Below, in pieces: positions 1-9,293 of a DNA stretch of 21,386 nt (the stretch's first letter is position 1; every line of letters starts with the position of its first letter). The position numbers and the translations under genes were made by a program. The stretch covers positions 1 to 21,386 of the forward strand of contig JAQIWT010000393.1 in the NCBI GenBank assembly GCA_034696485.1. The letters run 5' to 3'. The notes under the pieces are model-generated. The model did no database searches. It was not told the DNA's origin and was given only the letters and a program-made list of their open reading frames with translations. This DNA is from Isohypsibius dastychi. Taxonomy: Eukaryota > Tardigrada > Eutardigrada > Parachela > Isohypsibiidae.

Positions 1-449
1 CACTGTTTGCATTGTTGCATAACTTTTCTGTTCTGGCCATGGATTTTTGTCTGGATATTTGTGAGTTTTAGTTATCAGTAACAGTTTTGACTCTGATGTC
101 TTGTGTTTCCAGTTATGTCTCGTGTCCGAATAATTATTCCACTTGGATTTTGTATGATTGGTCCGCAGCTCGTCTCATCTGATATTCGCATGTTCGCGTT
201 TTAACATTACCTTACTTGACGTTTCTTTATCTACGCTGGACTATCTTTGCCTTGGATATCCTTCATTTATTTGGATCAGATTTCTCGTCAAAATTTGGGT
301 TCATTATCCGGATGCATACAGTACTTGAGTCAACCCAATTCATCAGCATATCGCCAGCGTTTATCAGCTATCGTGTTTTACACGTCCGCCCGGTATTTCT
401 CACGTACCTCATTCCCTTTTCTATTTTTATTAGCCCTTTCGGAGTATCG
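1..449. other. Gene-poor left edge, intergenic / 3' flank
   Basis: I see no convincing gene here. The plus strand is T-rich and has short open frames up to about 119 codons, but these lack ATG starts in good context, recognisable motifs or splice partners. The poly(A) signal of the minus-strand gene that ends at 654 lies just inside the boundary at 450-455, so most of this stretch is probably intergenic. An exon of a gene lying further left cannot be excluded. Confidence 0.5.
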
Positions 450-455
450 TTTATT
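450..455 (-). other. Poly(A) signal AATAAA for secreted gene B
   Basis: AATAAA is read on the minus strand about 200 bases after the stop codon at 654. It is the first canonical hexamer downstream of that gene. Assignment is by position only, and another AATAAA at about 264-269 is an alternative. Confidence 0.4.
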
Positions 456-653
456 GAAATTAACGGTCGTTCGTAGCAAGTGTCTCCGTTGCGGTGGTCG
501 GTCTTGTTCGAATCTTCGTTTTTTGGTTTTGAATGCGCGTTTACTAATTCAGATGGATTTATGCATGATGATTTTTTTTCGATTTCGTGAAAAACCAAAA
601 TGGTGATCTGTGTTTCATATTTCGAAATTCAGCGGAGACAGTTCCAGCTTTTT

Positions 654-2444
654 TTAAGACGTTGAGCAGCACGATTGTGTTGATTCGCAGTGATGTGATG
701 GCGCCACCAGTCTTCCTCCACAGAGCCGACTGACGTCGCTGTTCTGAACGCATACTCCCATCGCAAAATTGTTGATAATCGGAGCGCACGTTCTGAGTCT
801 TTGTGTTAATGCCGGAACCACGGAAGATGACCCAGCAGCCGTTTGCATCTTGAGCGGACTCGGCCTGTCTTCGATGGGAGCGCCCTCTATGCAACAGGTC
901 TCCTCGTTGGTACAGTCCGGTGATGTCGAAATTACTCGTCCGCTGCATAATCTGGGAGCTAGCTGACTGGGAACACATACTCCGGAACTACCGGAAACTT
1001 CAAGTGATCTACACAACAGTATCTTTGGGAGAGATTCTGTGGTCGGTGGTACTTCCGGTCTGGGGAGCACGACCTTGGATCTCGATGACTGCGCCATAAG
1101 GCCGTGTTGATTGCCGCCGAAGGATATTCTTCTTCTAGTTGCTGGAGTTGGCCGGTCAGAGTTTGTTTCAAGTATGTCGTCTGCTTCGTCAGTTGATTCT
1201 GTAACTGTGAAGCTGGGTCCTGGACTAGAACTTGGGTCAATGCAACATGATTGGGATGAAAGACATTCAGTCGAACTAGTGATGACTCTGTTGAAACAGA
1301 GCTGCTTCAGCAAGTTGTCGCTTACACAACGACCCGGATGTTGCTGTTCACTCGAAGGAACGGAAATGCTTGATGGAGTACATCGCGTTATTGGGTTCGC
1401 TGAAAAAAGTCATCCTACATGTACATTCGAGAGGAATTGGTTATTCTTCAAGTTTCGCACCGGGTTTTGATTTTGATTTCAACAAGCCCAGGATCTCTGA
1501 AGGACGAACCGGATTCTGGCTTGCCGAAGTCTTCGCATTCGCTGCTACACATGGAATTTAAGTTTTCGCGACTTGAAAGATCAAGGAAGACTAACCGTGT
1601 TTCGACTTCGACTCAAGAAGACTTAATATCGAGAATGGCCTGACTGGATTCCGATCGTTCGGAGCCCGTCGCTGATTTCCGTCTTCTGAACAGCAAGTGT
1701 GGTTCTTCCCACATTCAGCTGATGGCGAAAGGAACCTGTTCTTGCAGAACATTCCAACAAGCGAATTCGCAATGCAAACACCGAATATCCCACGAGGGGA
1801 CTGGCATGATTTGGTTCTTCCGTCCGAATTTGTATTCGGAAGTACAGCTTTTGAGGAACCATCATCGTTGTTACTCTTGTCCAGACAACATGACTGTCCG
1901 GCGGTGCAGTTCATTGATCGCGCCATGAATCTCCCAGCGCATTTTACTGAGACGTTGGTGTTCTCAATGCATTCACCCAGTTTTGTGACATCGGTTTGCG
2001 ATGAACATCTCTGAAGGGTAACCTTCTTCTGGGATACCAGTTGAACTGCTGACGGTTTCTGCATTCTGTTCAGACCCTCCTCTTCTAGTACTTGACAGCG
2101 CTCGCTCTGCGCTTCGGAGATGTTCGTCCGGAACTGCTGTTGATAACAGTCCCATTGGTCGACATAGGAATGGAAACCTTCTCCTGCGAAGATTGGGGGG
2201 TTGGGAAAATCTGCAAGAGGCCCACAATGTTTAACCAAAGTCCAGGCTACAAACGCTTAGTAGGTTGTTTACAGTTCATGTAGCCGGTTATACTCCTCGG
2301 AAAAGCTGCGTATGTAGGATATACGGGAGCAGCGTGTCTCCTCTGATTGAATGGCTGGTGACTGGGCTGAAATGATGAACCAGTAAGGGTCGTCAGAAAG
2401 GTCAGCAAACTCAATGATTGGTACATGCGAAGCATATACGGCAT
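654..2444 (-). CDS. Secreted cysteine-rich protein B with five six-cysteine repeats
   Basis: Three exons, 2444-2273, 2210-1596 and 1399-654, join in frame to about 510 residues. ATG 2444 is the first methionine before a hydrophobic signal peptide (LSLLTFLTTLTGSS). A short VYPTYAAFPRSITG segment precedes a phase-1 intron, followed by a module with PNPPIFAGEG and YVDQWDCY. Five repeats follow with spacing C-x(11/9)-C-x9-C-x10-C-x5-CC, starting near 2007 and ending near 660. Repeat 3 spans the exon 2/3 junction and has 17 rather than 9 or 11 residues between its first two cysteines. The exon 2 donor GTTAGT is weak, but the splice restores frame and completes repeat 3. The spacing resembles arthropod clip domains. 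No protease domain is present, so a structural or binding role in the extracellular space is inferred, not shown. It is a tandem paralogue of gene A (2724-4061). Confidence 0.75.
660..2007 (-). repeat. Five tandem six-cysteine repeats in protein B
   Basis: Each unit ends in a C-x5-CC signature (for example CTAGQSCC, CESTQSCC). All five have exactly 9 residues between cysteines 2 and 3, 10 between 3 and 4, and 5 between 4 and 5. The first interval is 11, 9, 17, 11 and 11 residues in order. The linkers are Ser/Thr/Pro rich. Repeats 2 and 3 are separated by the intron at 1595-1400. Confidence 0.8.
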
Positions 2445-2697
2445 CTTCCTCTCCTTTTGACGCTGGCCCACCAGAAACCAGACGATCGATTTACAGTCGT
2501 TATAGCTTTCATTTTCAGAACAGCGTTTGAGTTGAGTCGTTGATTGGCTCGCATCAGCGAGGATCGCTATCGTACAGAATCTCTTCTTTCGTCATTGCTA
2601 AGACCAACAGCTTCTACTGTGATAAATACTTCCGGGTGGCTTTACTGCCAAGCGGAGATTGATGAAAACTGTAAAGTCTACGCGTGCATTAACACGG

Positions 2698-2703
2698 TTT
2701 ATT
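2698..2703 (-). other. Poly(A) signal AATAAA for secreted gene A
   Basis: AATAAA on the minus strand starts 21 bases after the stop codon at 2724. This gives a very short 3' untranslated region and leaves about 250 bases before the next start codon at 2444, which must hold the promoter of gene B. Confidence 0.55.
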
Positions 2704-2723
2704 AAGAGGTCATGTAAGTGATT

Positions 2724-4061
2724 TCAGTTGTGCACGTTATGTATGAAATGGCTTTTTTGCACATCGGCAGCACAGCAAGATTGAGTCGATTCGCATGTAT
2801 GTGATGGCGCCACAAGCCTCCCAATGCAAAGCCGGCTGACATCGCTGTTGTTAATACATGTTCCAGTTTCAAAGTTGTTGACGATTGGGATGCATGTCCA
2901 AGGTGTTTGCGTCGAATCCACAACAATGGAAGACATGGATTTTAGAGGTTCTTTATTACGATTGTCTTTATTTACAATTACAGTTGTAGAACCGTCTGTG
3001 CAACATGTCTGATCCGTTGAACAGTCAGGTGAAATGGACAAGCTCTGGTCGCTACATAATCTGGAGACATGTTCATTGCGGATGCACACTCCCATACTGA
3101 CCACGTTTCCGAAGAACCTACAGAACCGCAATCTGCTGGGAGCAGATGGCTGCTTCACTGGTGTTCCGTGATCTGGCTGGGAATGGATTATTTTGATATG
3201 AGGACTAAGATTTTCATCAGTGAACTTTGGTATTGGGATATCCTGCGAAACTTGTGGTCGTTTCGGAAATGAAATTGGATCGATACTGGATTTCTGTGGA
3301 GGTTCGCTATTTTTCGACGTCGTTTCTAGCTCTCCGTCAGAAGACGAATTTTTGCCTTGTAAGTCAATACAGCATGATTGGGATGGTGGACAAACGTCAG
3401 ATGTTGTGATCAACTTGTCTATACACAGTTGTCCTAAAAGGTCATCTCTTGTACAAACACCGGAGAAACCTCGAGAAGACCGGCAGGATGTCAGTGTGTC
3501 TGTTGTGCTTAAATTTTTCGCAGCAGCTGCTGTAGAGCTGTTCAGGCTGAGATCCTTCGGAGGCAGACAACAAGACTGTTCCTTAGTGCAGTTGACGGAC
3601 TGGAATATGAACTTCCCGCTACAAATCAAGGCCACATTTGCGTTTTCCACACATTCGCCCACGTACATCTGGTCATCCGGAGACGAGTTTGCATCAAAAC
3701 GAGTTTGTCTCTGGCGGATGTTTCTGGCAACTGCCGTCTTGAAGATATCCCCGTATCACGGAATCGAGTGGTGTAGTTGTTCCAGTCCGCAACGTAGAAG
3801 CCAACTCCCTGACCGGCGAAAATCAGCGGGTTCGGCATATCTTCATACATTCAAACACCAAATAGGTATCTTGTAGGTTTTCGAAAAATTGTCAGACAAC
3901 TTCTTACATTGCATTTGACCAGTTATTCTAGCCGGGAGGCTTGCATATGCAGGATAGACTCGGTCAGCAGAGCTCCTCCTTGGAGAGTTGTAAGGAAAAC
4001 AAGCGGTCATCGTTAAGTGAACGATCACGATACACAACACCGGTCCACTTGTAGACCACAT
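2724..4061 (-). pseudogene. Secreted cysteine-rich protein A, four six-cysteine repeats, with one frameshift
   Basis: Exon 1 (4061-3908) encodes a signal peptide (VLCIVIVHLTMTACF) and a VYPAYASLPARITG segment. A 67-base phase-1 intron follows, with an AAG acceptor at 3841. Exon 2 (3840-2724) opens with PNPLIFAGQG and YVADWNNYTTRF. At 3749-3752 the reading frame changes: upstream codons stay in frame to FRDTG, while everything after DIFKTAV is in the next frame. One missing base in the GGGG run (minus strand) accounts for this; with it the protein would be about 423 residues. No GT-AG intron can bridge the gap. Downstream the frame is open for over 300 codons with four intact repeats. Because purifying constraint seems preserved, either a sequencing error in a homopolymer or a very young pseudogene is likely. 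Repeat 1 lacks the first cysteine. It is the paralogue of gene B. Confidence 0.65.
2765..3653 (-). repeat. Four tandem six-cysteine repeats in protein A
   Basis: The units follow C-x(9/11)-C-x9-C-x10-C-x5-CC. Unit 1 keeps only five cysteines because the first is absent. Units 2 to 4 start CRSSRGFSGVC, CRFFGNVVSMGVC and CIPIVNNFETGTC. Unit 4 is close to the last unit of protein B: NSDVSRLC, GRLVAPSH and CESTQSCC are identical in both. Confidence 0.8.
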
Positions 4062-4358
4062 GACAGCGACCACTTGATCCAAGATCGTCGGACGGAAAAT
4101 ACATGAACAAACATCGTCAAAGTGTTGATTACCGCGACAACTGCCGTCAATGTTTTCGATTGACAAAAAACCGCAACCTCAATCAAGAACCCGCAAGACA
4201 AACAAATGCACAAAATCTCTGAGAGTTCACAGTGTCAAGTTCTACTCTCATCTCACATACAGTACCGGTATAGCATGACTGTTGCGAAACCGACCTAAAA
4301 TTTTCCACAAGCAACTGACTGAGACATATCCGGCAAACAAAACAACATTTTGTGATGC

Positions 4359-4364
4359 TTTATT
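4359..4364 (-). other. Poly(A) signal AATAAA for secreted gene C
   Basis: AATAAA on the minus strand lies 52 bases after the stop codon at 4416. The gap between this gene and gene A (4062-4415, about 350 bases) otherwise shows no gene and must contain the promoter of gene A. Confidence 0.55.
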
Positions 4365-4415
4365 GCGAAGGATTTCCCAAACAAATGTCGAGTAGCTTAT
4401 CAAAGAAACGTATGT

Positions 4416-6702
4416 TCATCTACCATATCCGCTATTAGGGACGTCATAACGAACGTCGTACCAGTTATTCGCGTTGGAGTACCCACTCTGAGGAAACATC
4501 GGCCTTTGTGGTAAGGATGAAGCAGCTCCTGTCATCGGTTTTCGGGTGGTATCAAAAAAAGTATCAGCTGCAACTTCCGGTTGGCCCGCAGTTTCAGGGG
4601 AACTCTGCGGAGCTATCACCGGTCTTTTCAAGCTTTGAACGCCGATTGAAATGGAGGGGAGAACGGACATCGGGGTGTTCGCAATCGGCGGCAAAGCGTC
4701 TGGTGCAGCAGGGTTCGGGTTGGGAAAAGTGGGTCGCTGTAGAAGAATACTTGGACGGATCGCGGGTGGAGCGGATGTTGTTGGTGTTGAGTTAGCCAAA
4801 GCAGCAGCCCGGCTTTGTTCGGCTAGGAGTTTCACGAAGTCGAACAGTTTGATGACTCCAGTTGGGATTGTTAGATTGGCGACGAGGTTGTTGGTGTATT
4901 GGAATGGGAATACGGAAAAGTTGCCCCAGAGGGTCCGGAAATCGAAACGATTGATTAGAGGGCGGGTCACATTGGAATTCTGAAAAGGAATAACCAAGTG
5001 AATATGCATATTCTATAAAAGAAAACCCATTGTAACATATAATTGTACTGTACGTTATGTACTGCATCTATTTTCAAACTGATCCGTCGGTAGTAACATC
5101 CAATCACGGTCAAAGAAATGGTGGAATAAGAAATGGCGTGAAACATAATCAGCCACATTATACATCGAATCTTATTCGTAGACCTGTTCCCCGCACAATC
5201 TCGCGTTCATCCGAGTCAAACGATTACTTCGGCTCTTAGTTCGGATTCAATTTCAGGAATGAATTCAAGAATAGAAAAAAATCAGGTCAGAAATTTTCAG
5301 TTCAGCACTCTTTTCGAAACTTGCTTATCCGGCTATTTCAATACTACCAAAATCGAATGAAAACTGAAATGTTAAGACAAATAACATACCGAGGCTGAAA
5401 CGTTCTCTTCCCGCTTGCTGATCTCATTAGCCACTTTGGCGATCTGCATATCTTTCGGCAACATCTTGTCGGCTTCAGTATTCTTATCAAACCGGAACAA
5501 AGAACCAAGGGCATCACTTGGACCCCTTTCATCATTCAGATCACTCTGCGATATTGTCCTCGAATCCAATCTTGCATTCGCCCTTCCAGTTCCAGCATTT
5601 AATGATGCTACATCCGGTACAGGTTGTGAAACGGAATCCGTCTTGAGGAACGCGGAAAGACTTTGGGTCAAGATATCTGCGAGTTTTGGAATCGGGTCAT
5701 CAGATTTGGTTCGCATCGGAGCGACTCTTCTCGACAACTCAGCAACTAGCGTCTCGAGGAAAACTCTTTCCGGTCGAGGTATTCCAAAAGTAGTTGTCGT
5801 TTCATCGACCGACGCTGTAGAATCTTCGACAAATGGCTCGACCGTGGTACTTTCTTCGGCTCCGTCAGTTAATACAGGGGAAGCGTCAGCAGACAAATCT
5901 GTGGAGAGCGATTTGGTCTTGTTGGCTGGAGGTGGCCGCCATTTACCGGCAAGAAAGGCAGGGAAGTTCTCGTAGAACAAATCTCGCTCCGGTTCTTCGA
6001 TGATCGACTGTAAAATAATATGGGCTGTACAACAAGAACACAAGGGAAAATTATAAATATTTGCGGCTGAAATGGGTGAAATGCGGCTGAAAAACACACG
6101 ATTTTCTAATAAGGAAATGATTGAAAAAACTTCGACTTTTTAGCGGGTATATCTATATTGCTATTAATTTAACTCCACTCAACTACATTCAGGACTTGTA
6201 CAAAACTAGCCATTCCAAATATATCAGAAAAACAAATGGATATAGGCAGTTTTATAATCTAGCTAGGGGCGTCCGCGAGAGTAATCAACATGATGAAAAC
6301 AAGAAGTATGAAGATGATTAAACAACACCTGACGTTCCATTTCTCACGATTAAACTGACCTGATCGTAGAAGTTATTCCAGCGATAATCACCCCAGCTGT
6401 TGACATAATCGCTCGATCCTCCTGCAGCGTAAATTGGCTGTCTTGGCAGATCTAGAACGAAAAAGTCTGTCTTATAAAGCAGTACTGAAATATGAACATC
6501 GAAAAAAAATATTTGGCGCAGTAAAATTAATCTTACAAACAGGATATCCGGCCGCTCTTTGTGGCACAACCAGCCATCTCGGAATATTTAAAGGCGCTGT
6601 GATCTTTCGTCGGAACTGTGCGAGACTACTCCCAATACACAAAAGGAACACGATATGAATGAAAACGAGTTTTCTGCACCAAAAACAGACGGAAAAAAGC
6701 AT
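4416..6702 (-). CDS. Secreted protein C, cysteine-free Ser/Thr/Pro/Ala-rich paralogue
   Basis: Four exons, 6702-6537, 6451-6360, 6007-5390 and 4979-4416, join to about 479 residues. Donors are GTAAGA, GTCAGT and GTATGT and acceptors TAG, CAG and CAG. ATG 6702 precedes a hydrophobic stretch (LVFIHIVFLLCIGSSLAQ), a likely signal peptide. A phase-1 intron splits the codon just before the module LPRQPIYAAGG...YVNSWGDY, exactly as in genes A and B. Downstream lie an acidic-basic segment (SIIEEPERDLFYENF), a long Ser/Thr/Ala region, a hydrophobic NSNVTRPLINRF segment and a Pro-rich tail ending in a Tyr-rich sequence. I see no cysteine in the mature chain, in sharp contrast to A and B. Function unknown. 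An extracellular matrix, cuticle or glandular protein is possible. The first exon may be preceded by an unseen upstream exon, since an acceptor-like TGCAG lies inside the signal region. Confidence 0.7.
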
Positions 6703-7032
6703 TTCCGCGGTTGCAGCAAATGAGGCCGAATCCAAACGCAGTCTTCCGCATTAATCATGGCTGTCTTATAATGCACCACATCAGCGATGAAACCTTCAGT
6801 CAGTTGGTCAGTCAAACTCGTAAATCTCCAATAGAAAAATCTAAACTCGTCGCGGAGAAGTTTTAGGTTAGAGCCCGAGGGACCCAACTGAAGATGCGAA
6901 CAAACTTTTTGACTTCTAATCACTATCACTTTTAATCGGACAAAATAAAAAGGATAACACAACAAAAGCAGAAGTTACTTAAATTGCAAAGAAGAATCAG
7001 TGTTGTTCAGGTCACCAAACGCATTAGATTCA
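6703..7032. other. Intergenic: promoter of gene C and 3' end of thioredoxin gene
   Basis: This 330-base gap lies between the start of gene C and the stop of the mitochondrial thioredoxin gene, both on the minus strand. I see no separate gene. The thioredoxin 3' end has no canonical AATAAA on the minus strand here, so a variant signal must be used. Confidence 0.4.
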
Positions 7033-8168
7033 CTACTTATGGAGAAGTTTGTCAATTATGGCGGAAATCTTGTCGTCGTCTGCAAGACCGATAAACTGAT
7101 CGATGACCTTTCCGTCCTTCATCGCCAGAACAGTTGGAACGCTTCGAACCTTTGAAACAAACAAAAACCATTATAACCACCGTTCTATCTCATTAGCCGT
7201 CTAAGAAAAAACCTCAAGAAAAACACGGCTAAAATAGAGAACAACCAAAAGAACTAACACAGAAAACGCAACTGAGATAACAACGGAGTTCTGCTACCTG
7301 TGCTCTATCTGAGCTGAAAATACAACTTTTCAATTTCTGTGATAAAATTGAACAAGTTTTCAGCACTAAGGCATTACGCGAGCAGCTTAAAAGTCAGAAT
7401 ATAAGTCACCGAATAATTCACGGCAACATATTGTAGCAGCATACACTATATTACATTATGTTTCCACATGGGAAAAATCAGAAGATAAGAAACAACTAAA
7501 TATTACTTATACATATGTATTACATAAGGTCATATTGTATTGAATAGATACCGGTAGTATCTCAATGACAGAGAAAGGCGATAGACCACGAACTGAATTA
7601 CCTTGTATTGTTCCGCCAGTTCCGACTGCTCATCTATGTCCACTTTTGCCATTGTGACCTGACCTTTTTTCCCAGATACCAGCGCCTCTAATCTTGGCCC
7701 TAGGAGCTTGCAGGGACCACACCACCTACAATAAAATAAAACAACCATTTTCAGCCAAGGAGATTGTCAGGTCAGTCGCTGTAATGAATATTCCAAAAAG
7801 TTTCCAGAATTACGATGAGAAAATGCGATGAGATTCCGTAGAATTCACACAAACACTCACGTTGCATGAAAGTCAATTATGACTGGAATTTTGCTTTCGA
7901 GAACACGTTTCTTGAAGTCATCTTCATCTTGCACGTTGAATATCGGTGATGAAACATCTCCCTGTGATGCAGATTTTCCAGCCTTTTTCGAACTAGATGA
8001 ATGAACAGATCTTGTTGCTTGAACCCCAAGCGAATAAGCTTTCGGTGTTGCAACAACAAGCCGTGGACTTTTGGAAATTAACGACGAAGAACCAACTGGG
8101 TGAGTTGCGTTAGTCACAGTCACAGTAGATGATGCAGCCCGTTCTGCAAAACAACAACAAAAACTCAT
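7033..8168 (-). CDS. TXN2: Mitochondrial thioredoxin (TRX2 type)
   Basis: Exons 8168-7861, 7725-7602 and 7149-7033 join in frame to 182 residues if the ATG at 8168 is used. The WCGPC active site is assembled across the first intron (FHAT/WCGPCK). VDIDEQSELAEQY and the cis-proline motif VRSVPTV with AMKDGKVIDQFIG complete the thioredoxin fold. About 70 residues before the fold are rich in Ser, Arg and Lys with almost no acid until the fold (ending TRSVHSSSSKKAGK), as expected of a mitochondrial presequence. The start is uncertain. The first 25 bases after ATG 8168 form a perfect pyrimidine tract plus TTGCAG, so the true coding start may be an upstream mini-exon, such as 8471-8459 (ATG then donor GTAATT), joined at 8143. 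It reduces protein disulfides using thioredoxin reductase. It is head to head with the PSF2 gene. Confidence 0.88.
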
Positions 8169-8471
8169 GAATCTTCCTTAACATCGATAACGTATTTTGT
8201 CATCGTCGTACGCAGAGATAAAACTGAAATCCGGGATTGTGTCAGAAAGTGTCCAAATTTCGTAGCAACATTCATTTTCAGTCCGTCGGGGTAGATGAAT
8301 AGTTGACTCCGATAAACGAATTTCGAAACAAACAGCTGTTATTCCAGGCAATGTTCAGAATATGTCGGCAGAAAATGTGGCAGTATTTTGTCGAAGAAAA
8401 CCGAAAATCCAGAACGTTACCGCTGATTTGTTTTTGATTTTCGAGAAAGGAAAATTACCATTCGTGTTCAT

Positions 8472-8663
8472 GCATACATCATCTTCGCACCCCTTGGCAA
8501 GTGGCAAGAGGTCAACTCTTACCATTGAACTGGATTAAGGGGTGAGGAAGCACCAACTTTTGAGGGGGTTGGCGCTCTTTTCGTGTGTCGAAGAAAACCA
8601 AAACACATCTCAGTTAACTTTCTCCTGTATTTTCTACTTTCGTCTCGGAAACCGCTCATCGGA
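8472..8663. promoter_or_regulatory. Probable shared divergent promoter, thioredoxin / PSF2
   Basis: The two genes are transcribed away from each other. At most 495 bases lie between ATG 8168 and ATG 8664, and only about 190 if the upstream mini-exon of the thioredoxin gene is real. A minus-strand CAATG/GTAAGAG donor-like site at about 8521 could end a non-coding first exon. No TATA box is evident on either strand. Confidence 0.3.
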
Positions 8664-9293
8664 ATGGCAACTGGAGGATTCGCACCAGAGGAATTGGAAT
8701 TTTTCGCTGAAGACACGATCGTCACCATCGTTCCCAATCAAAGGCATCCCGTGTTTTATCTGCTGAGTGGAGATGTCGGTCCAATGGAGCCATCAGTTCC
8801 CATCGAAGTCCCTTTATGGCTCGCTGTTCATATGCGCAAACGAAAGCAATGCCGTCTTGTCCCACCAGATTGGATGAATGTCGAATTCTTGGCAGAGGCT
8901 TTGAAACGAGAGACGGAAATGGAACCTGGGAAAGAAGCGTCGGAACTGACTGAAGTTCCCGAACATTACGTCGCGCTTTCTCATATCATTCTCGAGCATT
9001 TCGCGGACGAATTGCCACAGAGCTTGGAAATTCGAAGACTGGTGAAAGATTTGCTGGATCGAAGGTTGACGAAGTTGAGGTTGGCGATTGAAGCACATTT
9101 CCGGGACGGGAAAGCACATGGTAGAATTGTGAATATTACTCAGATGGAAATGAGTTCCGTGCGAAGTATGCTTCTCCGTGGAATGGATCAGATGGATATG
9201 GTGAAAGGCGCTGGTGCTGGAGCACTTCGAATGGGAAATTCCGGGCAGACCAGAACGACGTTGAGTGGACTTCGTGGAAGCGCTCGCAGATGA
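8664..9293 (+). CDS. GINS2: DNA replication complex GINS subunit PSF2
   Basis: A single exon of 209 residues. PSF2 is one of four GINS subunits that activate the MCM helicase with CDC45 at replication forks in the nucleus. The sequence shows the family hallmarks: PEELEFFAEDTIVTIVPN at residues 8-25, the GDVGP motif near 36-40, VPLWLAVHMRKRKQCRL at 49-65 and PPDWM just after, then the helical A domain with IRRLVKDLLDRRLTKLR. Human PSF2 is 185 residues; the extra length here is a Gly/Arg/Ser-rich tail (GAGAGALRMG onward) after the conserved core. ATG 8664 is chosen because it matches the family start; the frame is open upstream to 8583 but without an ATG. There is no intron, unlike all its neighbours. 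A GATAAA near 9330 could serve as poly(A) signal. Confidence 0.95.
   Translation: MATGGFAPEELEFFAEDTIVTIVPNQRHPVFYLLSGDVGPMEPSVPIEVPLWLAVHMRKRKQCRLVPPDWMNVEFLAEALKRETEMEPGKEASELTEVPEHYVALSHIILEHFADELPQSLEIRRLVKDLLDRRLTKLRLAIEAHFRDGKAHGRIVNITQMEMSSVRSMLLRGMDQMDMVKGAGAGALRMGNSGQTRTTLSGLRGSARR

Noticed and set aside
480-520. GTTCGAATC resembling a tRNA B box
   Set aside because: No T-arm stem pairs around it, and no A box or acceptor stem fits at the expected distances.
247-606. 119-codon plus-strand frame at the left edge
   Set aside because: It starts at a non-ATG codon, lies in T-rich DNA, has no motif, and runs into the 3' flank of gene B.
5415-5975. 186-codon plus-strand frame
   Set aside because: It is the antisense shadow of gene C exon 3, whose splice sites and frame are consistent with its neighbours.
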